This document shows, in pieces, positions 61,101 to 64,000 of a DNA stretch of 64,000 bases. The notes under the pieces are model-generated. The model was not told the origin of the DNA and did no database searches. It was given only the letters and a program-made list of their open reading frames with translations. The translations under genes were made by a program, and so were the position numbers. Numbering within the stretch: position 1 is the stretch's first letter; every line of letters starts with the position of its first letter. The stretch comes from Phylloscopus collybita (taxonomy: Eukaryota; Chordata; Aves; Passeriformes; Phylloscopidae): positions 4,712,001-4,776,000 of the forward strand of contig JAJNNQ010000006.1 of the NCBI GenBank assembly GCA_027886175.1. Reading direction: 5' to 3'.

Positions 61101-64000
61101 GCACGACTCCGGCTGCATGGAAATTATAGGTAGGGCTGTTACACTAAATAGACAGTTTTCTGCTGTGCAGATTTACACTTATTAAGCCACATGCAGCCAA
61201 AGGATCCATAGAAAAGGAATCAACATTTTGAGCTCCACAGAGTGTCACTCATATTCTCAGACAAGAATAGGAGTCTTGCAGTTTATCTAAGGGGCTTAAC
61301 ATTCTTTTCTCTGATTCTCATTCAATTACAATATCTATTTATTTAAAATTCCTTCATCTGGAACCTTGGGAAAAGATAATTTCTTTCCATTTCAGTTTTA
61401 CAAAGAGGTTACAGTAACAGCTGAAACTTGTGGAATATTTGACCCAGACGTGTCCCGTTAATAGCTTGCTTGCTGGTTCAAACGAGCGATGCCTCCATGC
61501 TGTATTCAGGATTTCCTTACTGAAAAGAACAAAACAGGTCTGAATGTAAAGTTATGGTACACTGCTCTGTCAGGTTGAACAGCTCAAAGGTAGACAAGGA
61601 TACCTGCAACTCTGTTCAGCTGAGCTTGAATTCTACCCTGATGCATGCTGAGAGTTAGCATTATATGCTTTACTCTCAGCAGTGACTGCCAGCCGTGTAA
61701 CTCTTCAAGCATATCCTGCCATTTGTTCTATCCAGCAGAAATGGGTTTCATTCCAAAAGAGTTCTTCCAAATACTTCAAGGAATAGTGTGCAAGGAGGGT
61801 GGGTTTGGACAAATAATAAAATAGTGACAGTATTAAAAATGACACTGTTATATGAAGGGAAACAATCCATTCGGTTTCCTTGTGAAAAGTGTTAGGATGT
61901 AGAAAAAAAATTTTGAAGTCATATTTCTTGTGAAAAGAAAATTAAAGGTACAGGATATTAATTTTCTTAAGTACAGAATGCTGAAGTCCATAGGATTCAG
62001 ATCTTACCTAAACCTTAATCACAATTCTAGGTGCCTCTTCTTGTAGCCAGTGAGAGCCAACTACCTCAATCATTTAAATATCAATGTGAGACTTGTGGTC
62101 AACTGGAATCTACTCTTTGTCCTGGATGGGACCCCACAACTCTGTTGGAATGATTTTCGTCTCATTGCACCCTGGTTTGCGTTAGAAGAGTGGGAATTAG
62201 GTATGTGGATGGGGAGCAGGAGGCATGGTGTTTCCCAGCAGATCCACACCATGCAAGTTTGATGTAGCCATGGAGGAGTAAATGGGAGGCTTGACTTTCT
62301 AACCTGTAGCTAACAGATGTGGCTGCTTTTATTTACTGCATTGAAACTTCTGTTTTTTGGGTTTTTTTACTTTAGTTATTATTCTTTGATTGTTTTTTCA
62401 GTGTAGAAGAATCTGACTGGAGCCCCTATTTATTACTTGTGATACGTCTTTTCCATCAAATGACAGATATCAACTGAGAACATTTTATTTCTAGTCTTGA
62501 GAGCTTCACACTCATGAGAGTGGCCTAGAGGGACACAGCTGTCTTATTGTGCAGTGAACAGAGAATTATCCTCAGATGCATCCTGCTCAGCAAAGCCTTA
62601 AATGTTATGGCCAGGTTCTTGAACTGGCATTGAAAATAAATGGAGAACCAACGGAAAATACAAGTTGTTGATATGACAGGTTGAGGTGGCTTGTCCTCTT
62701 AAACAATTAATTTTTTATGTTCTGTGCATATTATGCTTGTGTCCCTGCCTGTTTTCTGCATAATGCTAAGTACAACAGTATGAGCAAGACAAGACTATCA
62801 CACTGATGACTGCTATCCAATCTGACATTAAAAAAAAGGACAATGCTTATTGATATAAAACCAAGGAATTTCAGTTCCTTTCTCTGTATATCTGATGAGA
62901 TCTTGAGACTCTGTACTACTTGAGTATATAGGGTATATAATTTAAGGAAACAGAAAATATTCCTAACATATATGTATTTGGAATGTTCTTTTTTCCTCCA
63001 AGCATCATATCCTTCTTCAGCTGGCTGACCCTGAATCAGCTAATCTTTACCCTTTCGATTTTGTGACAATTTTGTGACAACACTGCTTCAGAAGATGTAA
63101 GGCTATGGTCCATGAGTTTGTGGCCCATGGCAGCTCCACTTACACAATCTTTGTTATGCATGTAGCAAGCTTGCAACTCGTGGTCCCAGGAAGGACTATT
63201 CCTAGGAAGGCATTAATGTGTTCAAAAGAAGAAGGAAACTTTTAAAATTAAAAGGAGCAATAAATATACAAGTGACTGTCCATAAGTATTAGGTCCTAAT
63301 GAGCAAGGATGGTATGTCTCATAGTCTCTCCAACACTAGAAAGTTACTTTCACAGTTTTATCTGGTTTAAATCAGTTAAACCATCCTGGTTCCATACAGT
63401 ATCTTCTCTATTCTCTAGATGAGAATTTTAAAGGATGGATAACTTGTGATCCTTCAGCAAGTTTGTTCAGAAAGGTCAACTTTTTTTAATATGTTCTTTT
63501 AGGCACTTGAACCTACTCACCATAAAATTGAAACAGGGTAGAAACAAAGAGTAGATTCCAGGCAGGAATCATCTGGCTTAGTTTTACCTGTTGTGGAACC
63601 GCAGCCTAAAAGAAGAAGCTTGCTTCAGTTGGAAGGTAGGTCTTCACTAGAGATGTTTCCTAGCCCAAAAAATTGTGAATCCACACTGAAAAAACTGCTT
63701 AAAGCAAAACAAAAATATGGCAAATGCTATGGATTTTTTCCACATCTGAGTAAAAATAATACTTTTGAGCAGATGAAGAAGTGGGCAGTCACTTTAGCCT
63801 GTTGCAGGTTAAACAGCTTTCTGAAACTAGGCACGTCTTAACACAGAGATTTTTATGTATTTTTCCACAGATGCTGCAAAGAAAAAAAAAAGATAAATGT
63901 CTTCCTATGTCTTCTAAAATAATCACACCCTCTGAATAATAATTTCTGCTACATATTGGCAAGATGTTGCAAAATAACGTCCAGCTAATTACATTATCTG

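Larger units (their letters stand above)
41557..64000 (+). other. PCDH17: PCDH17 intron 3, 5' part (runs off the window)
   Basis: Starts with GTGAGT. No acceptor followed by the expected final exon (beginning with the Gln-Pro-Glu-Glu-Cys segment of the tail) was found to 64000, so that exon must lie downstream. The DNA is AT-rich with microsatellites, small tandem duplications and probable old LINE pieces. No other gene was recognised; frames of 80-132 codons lack any family resemblance and mostly begin at non-ATG codons. Confidence 0.88.

Overview
The window looks like nuclear DNA of a bird. Three pieces carry the 3' end of the avian LINE CR1, ending in the typical direct repeat of ATTCTATG-like octamers (about 4833-5106, 37014-37200, and inverted at 23347-23422). 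The background is AT-rich and full of homopolymer and dinucleotide tracts. No bacterial-type operon, CRISPR array, retroviral gene set or second protein-coding gene could be supported. The species cannot be named from the sequence.

The only gene recognised is protocadherin-17 (PCDH17), a delta-2 protocadherin of neurons, on the + strand. Positions 1 to about 10.7 kb are upstream flank. A CpG island (about 10835-11720) has GC boxes, a strong G-quadruplex stretch and two inverted CCAAT boxes, and is the likely promoter. From about 11.59 kb to 14443 lies a probable 5' UTR of up to about 2.85 kb with poly-T and poly-C tracts and short upstream ORFs; it may contain an intron. Exon 1 (CDS 14444-17071, 876 codons) encodes the signal peptide, six cadherin repeats, the membrane helix and the first part of the tail. 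Intron 1 is about 24.1 kb. Exon 2 (41140-41198) and exon 3 (41384-41556) extend the tail, separated by a 185-nt intron with a 69-nt pyrimidine tract. Intron 3 starts at 41557 and runs off the window; the last coding exon is not present. In all, 953 complete residues are encoded here.

The rest is intronic or flanking DNA with microsatellites, CR1 pieces, probable ancient CR1/L3-type LINE remnants (about 44.7-45.0 and 57.5-58.1 kb) and small tandem duplications. The most unusual non-coding structure is a phased array in intron 1: five ATTGACA-like blocks spaced 40-43 bp (33401-33608), containing TALE-homeodomain-type TGACAG cores. Other points of note are the exon 3 acceptor arrangement (exon 3 opens with TAG when joined directly to exon 1), a perfect 10-bp inverted repeat next to the CpG island, and a Gly/Ser expansion in the cytoplasmic tail. 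I found no convincing new biological system; the window is best read as the 5' two thirds of an ordinary but regulation-rich neuronal adhesion gene.
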